A stretch of DNA of 64,000 nt from Caenibius sp. WL (GCF_019803445.1 NZ_CP081844.1:2368501-2432500); one strand, 5' to 3'. Shown: positions 40,822 through 50,559, counted from the first letter of the stretch. Notes: generated by a model from the sequence alone, not told the origin. Made by a program: numbers and translations.

Positions 40822-40860
40822 TTAATTTGCGAAGTTGCAAACCCATACTTTGCAAATTAA
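40822..40860. promoter_or_regulatory. Probable PccR operator between pccB and pccR
   Basis: A 9-bp perfect inverted repeat, TTAATTTGC (40822-40830) and GCAAATTAA (40852-40860), encloses another half-site TTGCAAAC (40835-40842). Regulators of the ScfR/RamB type are known to recognise TTTGCAAA-like elements, and this one lies between the regulator gene and its probable target operon. Binding is inferred. Confidence 0.65.
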
Positions 40861-40928
40861 TCTACCCCGAAACAGCCGGGATATCGATCTGGCCGCCGCC
40901 GCCCGGCCCAGCGCAGGACCCTATCGCC

Positions 40929-42338
40929 ATGCACGGCAAACGCCGCATTTTCGCCGGACAGCAATTGCGCAGCCTGCGCCTGGCCCGCGCGCTGCGTCAG
41001 CCGGAAATGGCGGATCGGTTGGAGATCAGCGTTTCCTACCTCTCTCAATTGGAGAACGACGACCGCCCGCTGAGCAATGCCCTGCTCGAACGGCTGGCGC
41101 GGGAATTCCCGCTCGATTGGCAGGATATCGGGGCGGACAGCACGGAAAAGCGCCTTGTCGCGCTGCGTGAAGCCACGGCCGATCCGCTATTCGCCGAAGC
41201 GCTGCCCGCCGAACAGCTTGCCCGCATCGCCGAACAGCAACCGGGATTTGCCGAACGCTTCATTGCTCTGCACGAAGCCTATCGCCGCACCGGGCAACGG
41301 CTTGAAATGGTCGACGAGGCATTGGCCGCCGACAATGCCAGCGGCACCAGGTTGCCGTGGGAGGAAGTGCGCGACTGGTTCCATTTCGCCAACAATTATG
41401 TCGATCCGATCGACCGCGCCGCCGAAACGCTGGCGCAGCGCTTGCGCGACCAGGCTCTGTCTCCCACCGCCGCCGCGCTGGAACAATATCTGGCGGAGGG
41501 GTTCTCCGTATCGGTGCGCTATGACAGCGGGCGCGGGCTGCGCGAATTCGATGCGCAAATGGGGCATCTCCTGATCGATGCGGCCCAGCCCCCGGAAACC
41601 CGCCGGTTCCAGCTGGCCCACCAGCTTGCCGCGCTGGCACTGAAAGACGAGATCGCATCGGTCATCGCCCTTGCCCCCTTGCGCAGCGCGGCAGCGCGGC
41701 AGTTGCTGTTCGTCGGCCTGTGCAATTACGCCGCCAGCGCCATCGTCATGCCCTATCGCGCCTTCCGCGATGAAGCGCGGACGCTGCGCCACGATATCGA
41801 CCGGCTGGCCCACGCTTTCGGCACCAGTTTCGAGCAGACCTGCCAGCGGCTCTCCACACTCCAGCGCGCCGATGCGCGCGGGGTGCCGTTCTATTTCTGC
41901 CGGGTGGACATGGCCGGCAACATCACCAAGCGCCACTCCGCCACGCGGTTGCAATTCGCCCGCTTCGGCGGCGCCTGCCCGCTGTGGATCGTGCACGAAG
42001 CGGTGGCGATCCCCGACCGCATCCTCGTCCAGCTTGCCGAAACGCCGGACGGGGTGCGCTATGTCTCGATGGCCAAAGGGCTGGTGAAGCCTTCGGGCAG
42101 CTTCGAACGCGCCCCGCGCCGCTATGCCGTGGCGCTGGGCTGCGAAGCCGCGCATGCGGATGAATTCGTCTACGCCGACGGGCTCGATCTCGCCTCCCCG
42201 CGCCGGGTGGACAGGATCGGCGTGTCCTGCCGCCTGTGTCCCCGGCCCGATTGCGACCAGCGCGCTTTTCCGCCCAGCGACCGGGCGATCCTGGTCGATC
42301 CGGATCAGCGCGGCGTCGTCCCCTACCGGATCAACTGA
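40929..42338 (+). CDS. pccR: Short-chain fatty acyl-CoA regulator (PccR/ScfR type)
   Basis: A 469-aa regulator. An N-terminal XRE helix-turn-helix (FAGQQLRSLRLARALRQPEMADRLEISVSYLSQLENDDRPLS) is followed by an IrrE/ImmA-like central domain (RFQLAHQLAALALKDEI) and a C-terminal Cys-containing region (VSCRLCPRPDCDQRAFPP). This is the architecture of ScfR proteins such as Rhodobacter sphaeroides PccR, which controls propionyl-CoA carboxylase in response to acyl-CoA. The ATG at 40929 was preferred because longer forms would overlap the operator. Divergent from the pccB operon. Confidence 0.88.
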   Translation: MHGKRRIFAGQQLRSLRLARALRQPEMADRLEISVSYLSQLENDDRPLSNALLERLAREFPLDWQDIGADSTEKRLVALREATADPLFAEALPAEQLARIAEQQPGFAERFIALHEAYRRTGQRLEMVDEALAADNASGTRLPWEEVRDWFHFANNYVDPIDRAAETLAQRLRDQALSPTAAALEQYLAEGFSVSVRYDSGRGLREFDAQMGHLLIDAAQPPETRRFQLAHQLAALALKDEIASVIALAPLRSAAARQLLFVGLCNYAASAIVMPYRAFRDEARTLRHDIDRLAHAFGTSFEQTCQRLSTLQRADARGVPFYFCRVDMAGNITKRHSATRLQFARFGGACPLWIVHEAVAIPDRILVQLAETPDGVRYVSMAKGLVKPSGSFERAPRRYAVALGCEAAHADEFVYADGLDLASPRRVDRIGVSCRLCPRPDCDQRAFPPSDRAILVDPDQRGVVPYRIN

Positions 42339-42347
42339 GCGCCCCGC

Positions 42348-43697
42348 TCAGCGCATCAGCACCAGTTCCTCGGCCATCGACGGGTGCAGCGCCACGGTGG
42401 CGTCGAAATCCGCCTTGGTCAGCCCGGCGCGCACCGCAATCGCCGCCGCCTGGAGGATTTCCGGCGAATCCGGCCCGATCATGTGCACGCCCAGCACCCG
42501 GTCAGTGCCGGCATCGACCACCAGCTTGTACAGCCCGCGTTCGTTCCGCCCGGCAAAAACATTCTTCATTGGGCGGAAATCCGAAGAATAGATCCGGATG
42601 TTGTTGCCATAGGCATTGCGCGCTTCGCGTTCCGTCAGCCCGACTGCGGCCAGCGGCGGCTGCGAGAAGACAGCGCTGGGGATACAATCATACGCGATTG
42701 TGCGCGGGTTGCCGCCGAACAGGCTGTCAGCCACGGCATGCCCTTCGCGGATGGCGATCGGGGTCAACTGCACCCGATCGGTGACATCGCCCACGGCATA
42801 GATGCTGTCGCAACTCGTCTTGCTGAACTCGTCGACCGGGATTTCGCCCTTGTCGCCCGGCGCGATCCCCGCGTTTTCCAGCCCCAGTCCATCGGTCTTC
42901 GGGCGGCGGCCGGTGGCCAGCAGCACGATATCGGCAGGGATGGGATCGTGCTTGCCCGCCGTGACCAGCAGCGTGCCATCGGCCTGCTTGTCCACTTTGG
43001 TGATCGGGCAGTTGAATTTGTATTCGATCCCGCGCGTCATCGTGATCTGCAACAGCCGGTCGCGCAGCGCCTCGTCATAGCTGCGCAGAATCGCGTCGCT
43101 GCGGTTGACCACGGTCACCTGGCAGCCCAGCGCATTGAAAATGCCGGCAAACTCGAGCGCGATATAGCCCGCGCCCTGAATCACCACCCGGCGGGGCAAT
43201 TCCGGCAGATGGAACACCTCGTTCGACGTGATGCAGTGTTCACTGCCTTCGAAGTCCGGCACCACCGGCCACGCGCCGACGGCCACCAGAATGTAGCGCG
43301 CTGTTATCTCCCGGCCCGAGGCCAGCCGCACCGTGTTCGGCCCGGCGATGGTGGCCCGTTCGTGGAAATGCTCCACCTTGTTGGTATCGAGCGTCGCGGT
43401 ATAGGCCGCTTCGATCCGCTCGACATCGCGCAGGACGGTGTCCCGCAAAGTCGGCCAATCGAATTTCGGCGTGCCCAGCGACCAGCCGTACCGCTCGGCA
43501 TCCTGCAGTTCCTCGGCAAAGTGCGAACCGTACACCAGCAGCTTCTTGGGCACGCAGCCCCGGATCACGCAGGTCCCGCCGATGCGATGTTCTTCGGCCA
43601 CGGCCACTTTCGCCCCGTGCGATGCCGCGACGCGGCTGGCGCGCACGCCGCCGGACCCTGCACCGATTACGAAAAGGTCGAAGTCGAATTCGCTCAT
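42348..43697 (-). CDS. gor: Glutathione-disulfide reductase
   Basis: FAD- and NADPH-dependent reductase of oxidised glutathione in the cytosol, 449 aa. The redox pair is Cys43 and Cys48 in GGTCVIRGCVPKKL. FAD binding is shown by VIGAGSGGVRASRVA, and the C-terminal His-Pro (VALHPSMAEELVLMR) completes the active site of the partner subunit. The start is the ATG at 43697, preceded by GGAG. It converges on pccR with nine bases between. The peroxiredoxin at 19 kb could draw on this system. Confidence 0.95.
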   Translation of the reverse strand: MSEFDFDLFVIGAGSGGVRASRVAASHGAKVAVAEEHRIGGTCVIRGCVPKKLLVYGSHFAEELQDAERYGWSLGTPKFDWPTLRDTVLRDVERIEAAYTATLDTNKVEHFHERATIAGPNTVRLASGREITARYILVAVGAWPVVPDFEGSEHCITSNEVFHLPELPRRVVIQGAGYIALEFAGIFNALGCQVTVVNRSDAILRSYDEALRDRLLQITMTRGIEYKFNCPITKVDKQADGTLLVTAGKHDPIPADIVLLATGRRPKTDGLGLENAGIAPGDKGEIPVDEFSKTSCDSIYAVGDVTDRVQLTPIAIREGHAVADSLFGGNPRTIAYDCIPSAVFSQPPLAAVGLTEREARNAYGNNIRIYSSDFRPMKNVFAGRNERGLYKLVVDAGTDRVLGVHMIGPDSPEILQAAAIAVRAGLTKADFDATVALHPSMAEELVLMR

Positions 43698-43756
43698 GCC
43701 ACTGCTCCTTTGTGGGGCAGCGATATGGGCGGCAAGGAAGGGCTTGCCAACTCTTT

Positions 43757-45277
43757 TCAGGCCAGTCCCGCCGCCTCCAGCAGCGCCTGGGTGCTGGCAT
43801 CGAAGCGCGTGCCGCCCTGTTCGATCTTGTGGGCGATGTCCTTGCCCAGTTCCACGCCGAACTGATCGAACGGATTGATGCCCATCAGCACCGCGTTGGC
43901 GAACGTGCGATGTTCGTGAAACGCGATCAGCGCGCCCAACGCCGCCGCGTCGAGATCGTCGCACAGGATCGTCGTCGTCGGCCGGTCGCCCGGATAGGCC
44001 CGCGCCGGGTCCCGGCTGTCCTGCCCGGCCATCAGCGCCGCCCCTTGCGCGAAGCAGTTCATCAGCAGCATCCGGTGATGCATGGGATCGAGCTGATCGC
44101 CCGGCGCGATGCTGGCGATGAATTCCACCGGCACCAGATGCGTGCCCTGATGGAGCAACTGGAACACCGCGTGCTGCGCATCGGTGCCCACACCGCCCCA
44201 GGTGATCGGCGCGGTCGGGCCGGTCACCGGCTGCCCGTCGGTCATCACCCGCTTGCCGTTCGATTCCATTTCCAGTTGCTGGAGATAGGCTGGCAACAGC
44301 GCCAGCCGCTCGTCATAAGCGAAGCAGGCCCGCGTCTGGCAATCGCGCAACCGGGCATAGTAGAGATCGGCAAACGCGGCGCGCAGCGGCAGATTGTCCC
44401 GGCCATCGGTATCGCGGAAATGTTCGTCCACCACCCGCGCCCCTTCGAGCATCGACACGAATTCGTCCCAGCCCATGGCCAGCGCGATCGGGAAGCCGAT
44501 GGACGTCCACACCGAATAGCGCCCGCCCACGGTTTCGGGGAACGGCAGGATGCGGGTTTCGTCCACCCCCCAGTCCACCGCCGCTTCGGGGTTTGCGGTC
44601 AGGGCGATCACGCGCCCACCGGGATCGTCCACGCCGTTCTGTTCGAACCAGCGCAGCACGCTTTGCGCGTTGGTCATCGTTTCGACAGTGGAGAACGTCT
44701 TGGACGCGACGGCCAGCAGCGTCGTGGCCGGATCGCACGCCGCGAACGCACGCTCCAGCGCGCAGCCATCGATGTTGGAAACCACGTGCACATCGACCAG
44801 CGCCAGATCATGGCCCAGCGCATCCACCGCCAGCGCGGGCCCCAGCGCCGATCCGCCGATCCCGACATGGATCAGATGGCGCACTTCGCCCAACGCCCCC
44901 TGATGGATCGCCTCGACCAGCAGACGCATGCGGTGATGCAGCGCGAAAGCTTCCTCCACGCTGGTGTCCCTGCCGATGCCGCGCTGCGCGGTGTGTTCGG
45001 CCGCGCGCCCTTCGCTGGGGTTGACCACGGCGCCCGTCAGCAGCTTGTCGCGCGCTTCGGCAAAGCCCGCCGCTTCGGCCAGCGCTTCGAAATCGCCGAG
45101 CAGACTGTCGGTCAGATGAGTCTTCGACCAGTCGAACAGGATGCCGCCCTGCCCCTCTCCCAATTCGATCCGGCCGGCCAGCTTGGCCACCCGATCGGGA
45201 TCGGTGAACAACTCCATCAGGGCCGGAGCCGGATGCTGGCCCAGCTTGTCCCAGGCCGCCGCGATCCTGTCTCCCAT
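43757..45277 (-). CDS. pgi: Glucose-6-phosphate isomerase
   Basis: Interconverts glucose-6-phosphate and fructose-6-phosphate. The 506-aa enzyme shows IHVGIGGSALGPALAVDAL, ASKTFSTVETMTNAQ, GGRYSVWTSIGFPIALAMGWDEF and GINPFDQFGVELGKDIA, the last containing the catalytic region. Start ATG at 45277 has AGGGAAT just upstream. The gene is divergent from lepB with a 194-base spacer. Confidence 0.96.
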   Translation of the reverse strand: MGDRIAAAWDKLGQHPAPALMELFTDPDRVAKLAGRIELGEGQGGILFDWSKTHLTDSLLGDFEALAEAAGFAEARDKLLTGAVVNPSEGRAAEHTAQRGIGRDTSVEEAFALHHRMRLLVEAIHQGALGEVRHLIHVGIGGSALGPALAVDALGHDLALVDVHVVSNIDGCALERAFAACDPATTLLAVASKTFSTVETMTNAQSVLRWFEQNGVDDPGGRVIALTANPEAAVDWGVDETRILPFPETVGGRYSVWTSIGFPIALAMGWDEFVSMLEGARVVDEHFRDTDGRDNLPLRAAFADLYYARLRDCQTRACFAYDERLALLPAYLQQLEMESNGKRVMTDGQPVTGPTAPITWGGVGTDAQHAVFQLLHQGTHLVPVEFIASIAPGDQLDPMHHRMLLMNCFAQGAALMAGQDSRDPARAYPGDRPTTTILCDDLDAAALGALIAFHEHRTFANAVLMGINPFDQFGVELGKDIAHKIEQGGTRFDASTQALLEAAGLA

Positions 45278-45419
45278 CGAATTCCCTTTCCTACTACATG
45301 GCGCAGGCGGTATGGCACCGCCATGCACAATCATGAACCCAGACTAGCCCGGCCCGGCCGTGCAGGCAAAGCACGGTTGTGCAACTGCGAAACGGTTCCG
45401 GAAGTTCCCATCATGAACC

Positions 45420-45437
45420 GTGTCAACTGTGTCAACT
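45420..45437. repeat. Tandem 9-base repeat in the pgi-lepB spacer
   Basis: GTGTCAACT occurs twice without a gap. On the minus strand this reads TTGACAC twice, each a good -35 match for a pgi promoter. Alternatively it is an operator for lepB. No experimental support. Confidence 0.4.
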
Positions 45438-45471
45438 TGCACCGCACTTGACGAACGGAGCCCTGCCCAAC

Positions 45472-46320
45472 ATGGACGCGAGCATGGATCAAGCCTCTCC
45501 CGAACAGTTGCCCGAGACCAACGCTCAGGCCGCCGCAAAACCGGAAAAGAAGGAGGATAACTTCTTCGTTTTCCTGCTCAAGCTGGTGGCTATCGTCCTC
45601 ATTTTCCGCAGCTTCGTGTTCTCGCCTTTCACCATTCCCAGTGAAAGCATGCTGCCGCGGCTGGTCAATGGCGACTATCTGCTCGCTTCCAAATGGTCCT
45701 ACGGCTTTTCGAAATATTCGCTGCCGCTTAATATTCCCTTGATTCCGGGCCGGGTTTTCGCGAGCCAACCGAAACGGGGCGATATCGCCATTTTCAAAGC
45801 CCCGCCGCTGAACGATATCGACTATATCAAGCGGGTGATCGGCTTGCCGGGCGATCAGGTGCAGATGCGCGGCGGCGTTCTCTATCTCAACGGCAAGGCG
45901 GTGAAGAAGGAGAAGGTTTCCGACTTCGTCGTTGCGCAGAGCCCGAACACCGATTGCGCCGCCGCCAGCTTCGCCGCCATCGAAAACGGCCAGGCCGTCT
46001 GCCGCTATCCCCGGTTCCGTGAAACGCTGCCTAACGGGCGCAGCTATTACGTGCTCGATCTCGGCCAGACGCCGCAGGACGATACCGCCCCCGTGGTGGT
46101 GCCCGAAGGCCACCTGTTCATGATGGGGGACAATCGCGACAATTCGCTCGACAGCCGCTTCCCCGCACAAGCCGGTGCGGGCATCGGGCTCGTTCCGGAA
46201 AAGAACCTCGTGGGCAAGGCGACGATCATCATGTGGTCGACCGACGGCTCCGCCGCATGGCTCGCCCCCTGGACATGGTTCACCGCCGCCCGGTGGGACC
46301 GTATCGGGGGCACCTTTTGA
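45472..46320 (+). CDS. lepB: Signal peptidase I
   Basis: Removes Sec and Tat signal peptides at the periplasmic face. The 282-aa protein has an acidic N-terminus and one transmembrane helix (FFVFLLKLVAIVLIFRSFVF). The catalytic Ser58 is in IPSESM and general-base Lys120 in YIKRVIGLPGD; MGDNRDNSLDSR is the C-terminal signature. The ATG at 45472 is the best supported start. Its TGA overlaps the TTG start of rnc. Confidence 0.96.
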   Translation: MDASMDQASPEQLPETNAQAAAKPEKKEDNFFVFLLKLVAIVLIFRSFVFSPFTIPSESMLPRLVNGDYLLASKWSYGFSKYSLPLNIPLIPGRVFASQPKRGDIAIFKAPPLNDIDYIKRVIGLPGDQVQMRGGVLYLNGKAVKKEKVSDFVVAQSPNTDCAAASFAAIENGQAVCRYPRFRETLPNGRSYYVLDLGQTPQDDTAPVVVPEGHLFMMGDNRDNSLDSRFPAQAGAGIGLVPEKNLVGKATIIMWSTDGSAAWLAPWTWFTAARWDRIGGTF

Positions 46321-47000
46321 CCGCGCCGGAAGAACTTTCGCAGGACACCCGGCGGTTTCTCACCGGGCTGGGGTTGGAAACGGACGGTCATGAGGCGCTA
46401 TGGCTCGAAGCGCTGACGCACGGCAGCCTCGGCGCGCCGCGCAATTACGAACGGCTCGAATTCCTCGGTGACCGGGTGCTGGGGCTCATTATCGCCGACT
46501 GGCTTTATGAGCAGAGCGATCAGGCAGAAGGCAAGCTGTCCCAGCGGCTCAACGCACTGGTCAGCCGGGAAATGTGCGCCCGGCAGGCGCGGGCCATCGG
46601 CCTGCCGCCGCATATCCGCCTCGGCAAGCAGGCGCGTGAGGATGGCGGGGCCGACAGCGACAATATCCTGGGCGATGTGATGGAGGCGCTGCTGGGCGTC
46701 AGCTTCCTCACGCGCGGGTTCGAACCCACACGCGCGCTGGTGCGCACGATCTGGTCCGATGCGATGTCGGGCCGCGCGGGCCATGCCAAGCATCCCAAGA
46801 GCGCGCTGCAGGAATGGGCGGCGGGCAACCGGCGGAAAGTGCCGGAATACGAAGTCGTCGAACGGTCCGGGCCGGACCATGCGGCGGTTTTCACCGTCAG
46901 AGTATCGATCAAGGGTGTCGGCGAGGCGGAAGCCAGCGGCACCAGCAAGCAGGAAGCGGAAAAGCGCGCCGCGGCCGCATTCATGGAGAAATTCGGATGA
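46317..47000 (+). CDS. rnc: Ribonuclease III
   Basis: Double-strand-specific endoribonuclease that processes rRNA and mRNA. The 227-aa protein has the catalytic signature ERLEFLGD (45-52), GDVMEALLGV, and a C-terminal double-stranded-RNA-binding domain ending SGTSKQEAEKRAAAAFMEKFG. The start is a TTG at 46317 that overlaps the lepB stop (TTGA), and GGGGG upstream serves as its ribosome-binding site. era overlaps its stop as ATGA, so three genes are translated in a chain. Confidence 0.95.
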   Translation: MTAPEELSQDTRRFLTGLGLETDGHEALWLEALTHGSLGAPRNYERLEFLGDRVLGLIIADWLYEQSDQAEGKLSQRLNALVSREMCARQARAIGLPPHIRLGKQAREDGGADSDNILGDVMEALLGVSFLTRGFEPTRALVRTIWSDAMSGRAGHAKHPKSALQEWAAGNRRKVPEYEVVERSGPDHAAVFTVRVSIKGVGEAEASGTSKQEAEKRAAAAFMEKFG

Positions 47001-47899
47001 CAATGGAAAATGCACGCTGCGGCGTCGTCGCGGTGATCGGCGCGCCCAATGCGGGCAAGTCCACTCTCGTCAACGCTCTTGTCGGGCAGAAAGTCGCAAT
47101 CACCAGCGCCAAGGCGCAGACCACGCGGGCGCGCCTGCTGGGTATAGCGCTTCAGGACAACGTGCAGATCATCCTGGCGGACACGCCGGGCATCTTCGCG
47201 CCCCGCCGCAGGCTCGACCGGGCAATGGTCAACGCGGCGTGGGAAGGCGCGCATGCCGCCGATGCGATCCTGCTGGTGGTCGACCCCATCAAGCAGCGGC
47301 GGCACGAACTGGCGCCGCTGCTGGAAACGCTGGCCGAGCGGCCCGAACGCAAGCTGCTCTGCCTCAACAAGGTGGATATCTCGAAGAAGGAACCGCTGCT
47401 GGCGCTGGCGCAGGAACTGGTCGGCACAGTCCCGTTCGATGAAGTGTTCTTCGTTTCCGCTCTCACCGGCGACGGCGTGGCCGAACTCAAGACGCATCTG
47501 GCCGGTCTGATGCCCGAAGGGCCGTGGCACTATCCCGAAGATCAGGTGTCCGATGCCAGCGAACGCCTGCTGGCGGCCGAAATCACCCGCGAACAGCTTT
47601 ACCGCCAGTTGCACGAAGAATTGCCCTACGATTCCGCCGTCCGGCCCGAAAGCTATCGCACGCGGCCTGACGGCAGCCTTGAAATTCACCAGCAGATCGT
47701 CGTCGGCCGGGAAAGCCAGCGCCCCATTGTGCTGGGCAAGCAGGGCAGCCGGATCAAGGCCATCGGCGAGGCCGCGCGCAAGGAACTGGCCGAACAGCTC
47801 GGCGTCAAAGTCCACCTGTTCCTGCACGTGAAAGTGGATGAAAAATGGGCCGAAAATCGCGAGATTTTCGAGGAAATGGGCCTCGACTGGGTGAAGTAA
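46997..47899 (+). CDS. era: GTPase Era
   Basis: Essential GTPase that binds 16S rRNA during 30S assembly. The 300-aa protein has G1 GAPNAGKST (15-23), G3 DTPG, G4 NKVD and a KH RNA-binding domain (GKQGSRIKAIGEAARKELAEQLGVKVHLFLHVKV). The ATG at 46997 forms ATGA with the rnc stop; an ATG two codons later is also possible. lepB-rnc-era is a conserved gene order. Confidence 0.97.
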   Translation: MTMENARCGVVAVIGAPNAGKSTLVNALVGQKVAITSAKAQTTRARLLGIALQDNVQIILADTPGIFAPRRRLDRAMVNAAWEGAHAADAILLVVDPIKQRRHELAPLLETLAERPERKLLCLNKVDISKKEPLLALAQELVGTVPFDEVFFVSALTGDGVAELKTHLAGLMPEGPWHYPEDQVSDASERLLAAEITREQLYRQLHEELPYDSAVRPESYRTRPDGSLEIHQQIVVGRESQRPIVLGKQGSRIKAIGEAARKELAEQLGVKVHLFLHVKVDEKWAENREIFEEMGLDWVK

Positions 47900-47950
47900 C
47901 GGCCGCGCTTCGGCTGCGCTGCCCAGTCCGATAAACCACACATGGCCCCG

Positions 47951-47987
47951 CCGGGGCTGTCGGGCCACATTCCCCCGACAGCCCCGG
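47951..47987. terminator. Strong hairpin between convergent era and topA
   Basis: Fourteen perfectly paired bases (CCGGGGCTGTCGGG at 47951-47964 and CCCGACAGCCCCGG at 47974-47987) with a nine-base loop. No T-run is present on either side, so it may act as a roadblock or RNA end-stabiliser rather than an intrinsic terminator. Confidence 0.6.
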
Positions 47988-47994
47988 TGCGGCG

Positions 47995-50559
47995 TTATTC
48001 AGCCTTGGCGGCGGCCTTCTTTTTGGCGGGCGCTTTCTTGGCAGCGGCTTTCTTGGCCGGAGCCTTCTTCGCCGCCGGTTTCTTCGCCGCCTTCTTCTTT
48101 GCCGGGCCCTTGGCCGCGCGGACATCGATCAGTTCGATCGCCTGCTGCTCGGTCACATCCTCGGGCTTCACGTCCTTGGGCAGCGTGGCGTTGGTCGTGC
48201 CATCGGTGACATAGGGGCCATAGCGGCCCGGCAGCACCTTGATCTCCCCGCCGCTGGTGGGATGCGCGCCCAGGGTCTTGATCGGTTCGGCCTTGGCCCG
48301 CGCGCCGCCGCCCTTGCGGTTGGCCGCTTCCGCCAGCAACGCCACCGCCGCGTTCATCCCCGTTTCGAAGACATCGCGGGTGCCGCCAAGGCGCGCATAC
48401 TTGCCATCGTGCGCCAGATAGGGGCCATAGCGCCCGATGCTGGCCGTGATCATGTTGCCGCTTTCGGGATGCGTGCCCACTTCACGCGGAAGGCTGAGTA
48501 GCTTCAACGCCCATTCGAGATCGAATTCCGGCAGATCCTTGGGGATCGAAGCGCGCTTCGCCTCCTTCCCTTCGCCCAGTTCGACATAGGGGCCGAAGCG
48601 CCCGCTCTTGCGCACGACATCCAGCCCGGTGGCCGGATCCTGGCCCATCACGCCGTCGTCCTCGCTGCCACCGGCGCTATCCCCACCGGGCTGCGCGAAA
48701 CGGCGGGTGTACTTGCATTCCGGATAGTTGGAGCAAGCCACGAACGCGCCATAGCGGCCGCCGCGCAATGCCAGCCTGCCGCTGCCGCATTGCGGGCATT
48801 GCCGCGGATCGGCGCCGTCTTCCTTCGGCGGGAAAAGGTAATCGGACAGGAACTCGTCCAGCACTTCGGTCACTTCCGAAGGCTTGCGTTCCATCACTTC
48901 GTCGGACTTCGGCTTGAAGTCGCGCCAGAAGGCGGCGAGCACTTCCTTCCACGCCGCGCGGCCGCCGGACACATCGTCCAGTTCGTCCTCCATCCCGGCG
49001 GTGAATTCATACGCGACATAACGCGGAAAGAACCGTTCGAGGAACGCCGTCAGCAGGCGGCCCGATTCCTCGGCGAAGAAGCGGTTCTTCTCCGTTCGCA
49101 CATAATTGCGGTCCTTGAGCACCTGGATCGTCGAAGCGTAAGTCGACGGGCGCCCGATGCCCAATTCTTCCAGCCGCTTGACGAGGCTCGCTTCGGAAAA
49201 CCGCGGCGGCGGCTGAGTGAAGTGCTGCGTCGCCTCGACCGCTTTTTTCGCCGGGCAATCGCCCTTGTGCATCAGCGGCAGCAGGCCCTCCGCGTCCTCG
49301 TCGTCCTTCTGGTCGAAGCTTTCTTCATAAACGGCGAGGAAACCGGGGAATTTCACCACTTGCCCGGTGGCGCGCAATTCGTTCCGCCCGGTCGCGTCGC
49401 GCAGAGTGATCGTGGTGCGTTCGAGGCTGGCGGACGCCATCTGGCTCGCCATCGCGCGTTTGAAGATCAGATCGTAAAGCTTCGCTTCGTCACCGGAACC
49501 CGCGCGGTCGCGGGTAAAATCGGTCGGGCGGATGGCTTCGTGCGCTTCCTGCGCGTTCTTCGCCTTGGTCTGATAAATGCGCGGCTTTTCGGGTAGGTAG
49601 TGGCCCGAATAACGGTCGCTGATCGCCTTGCGCGCGGCGGAAATGGCGCTGCCGTCCATCTGCACGCCATCGGTACGCATATAGGTGATCGCACCCGCTT
49701 CGTAGAGATTCTGCGCCAGACGCATCGTGTGGCTGGCCGAATAGCCCAGCTTGCGCGCGGCTTCCTGTTGCAGCGTCGACGTGGTGAACGGCGGCGCGGG
49801 ATTGCGCTTCAGCGGCTTGGTTTCGATATCCTCGACCGTGAAACGGCCCGCTTCCACCGCGGCCTTGGCCCGCAGCGCGATGCCTTCATCGCCGAGCGAA
49901 AGCTTGTCGAGCTTTTCCCCTTCGAAGCGGACGAGGCGGGTGCGGAACTCCGTCCCGTCATGCTCCATCAGCGCACCGACCTGCCAGTATTCCTGCGGCC
50001 GGAAAGCTTCGATTTCCCGCTCACGATCGACGATCAGGCGCAATGCGACGGATTGCACGCGCCCCGCGCTCTTGGCGCCGGGCAGCTTGCGCCACAGCAC
50101 CGGTGAAAGCGTGAAGCCGAACAGATAGTCCAGCGCACGGCGGGCGAGATAGGCATCGATCAGATCGCGATCGAGATCGCGCGGATGCCGCATCGCCTCG
50201 GTCACGGCCTGCTTGGTGATGGCGTTGAATGTCACCCGCTCCACCGATTTGGGCAGCGCCTTGCGCTTCGCCAGCAAATCCTGAACGTGCCAGCTGATCG
50301 CTTCGCCTTCGCGATCAGGGTCGGTGGCGAGAATCAGACGGTCGGCCTTTTTCGCCGCATCGGTAATTTCCTTCACCCGCGACTGTTTGTCGCGATAGGT
50401 TTCCCAATCCATCGCAAAGTCTTCATCCGGGCGCACCGAGCCGTCTTTCGGCGGCAGATCGCGGACGTGACCGTAGGAGGCGAGAACCTTGAAGTCCTTG
50501 CCGAGGTACTTTTCGATGGTCTTCGCCTTGGCCGGCGATTCGACGATAACAAGTTGCAT
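47995..50559 (-). CDS. topA: DNA topoisomerase I
   Basis: Type IA topoisomerase that relaxes negative supercoils. The 854-aa enzyme has ESPAKAKTIEKYLG, the Toprim DPDREGEAISWH, and the active-site Tyr in ITYMRTDGVQ. One Cys4 zinc ribbon (CPQCGSGRLALRGG, then CSNYPECKYTRR) follows, then GRYGPY-type repeats. The last 40 residues are a Lys/Ala-rich tail (KKAAKKPAAKKAPAKK pattern), common in alphaproteobacterial TopA and probably a DNA-binding extension. Confidence 0.96.
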   Translation of the reverse strand: MQLVIVESPAKAKTIEKYLGKDFKVLASYGHVRDLPPKDGSVRPDEDFAMDWETYRDKQSRVKEITDAAKKADRLILATDPDREGEAISWHVQDLLAKRKALPKSVERVTFNAITKQAVTEAMRHPRDLDRDLIDAYLARRALDYLFGFTLSPVLWRKLPGAKSAGRVQSVALRLIVDREREIEAFRPQEYWQVGALMEHDGTEFRTRLVRFEGEKLDKLSLGDEGIALRAKAAVEAGRFTVEDIETKPLKRNPAPPFTTSTLQQEAARKLGYSASHTMRLAQNLYEAGAITYMRTDGVQMDGSAISAARKAISDRYSGHYLPEKPRIYQTKAKNAQEAHEAIRPTDFTRDRAGSGDEAKLYDLIFKRAMASQMASASLERTTITLRDATGRNELRATGQVVKFPGFLAVYEESFDQKDDEDAEGLLPLMHKGDCPAKKAVEATQHFTQPPPRFSEASLVKRLEELGIGRPSTYASTIQVLKDRNYVRTEKNRFFAEESGRLLTAFLERFFPRYVAYEFTAGMEDELDDVSGGRAAWKEVLAAFWRDFKPKSDEVMERKPSEVTEVLDEFLSDYLFPPKEDGADPRQCPQCGSGRLALRGGRYGAFVACSNYPECKYTRRFAQPGGDSAGGSEDDGVMGQDPATGLDVVRKSGRFGPYVELGEGKEAKRASIPKDLPEFDLEWALKLLSLPREVGTHPESGNMITASIGRYGPYLAHDGKYARLGGTRDVFETGMNAAVALLAEAANRKGGGARAKAEPIKTLGAHPTSGGEIKVLPGRYGPYVTDGTTNATLPKDVKPEDVTEQQAIELIDVRAAKGPAKKKAAKKPAAKKAPAKKAAAKKAPAKKKAAAKAE

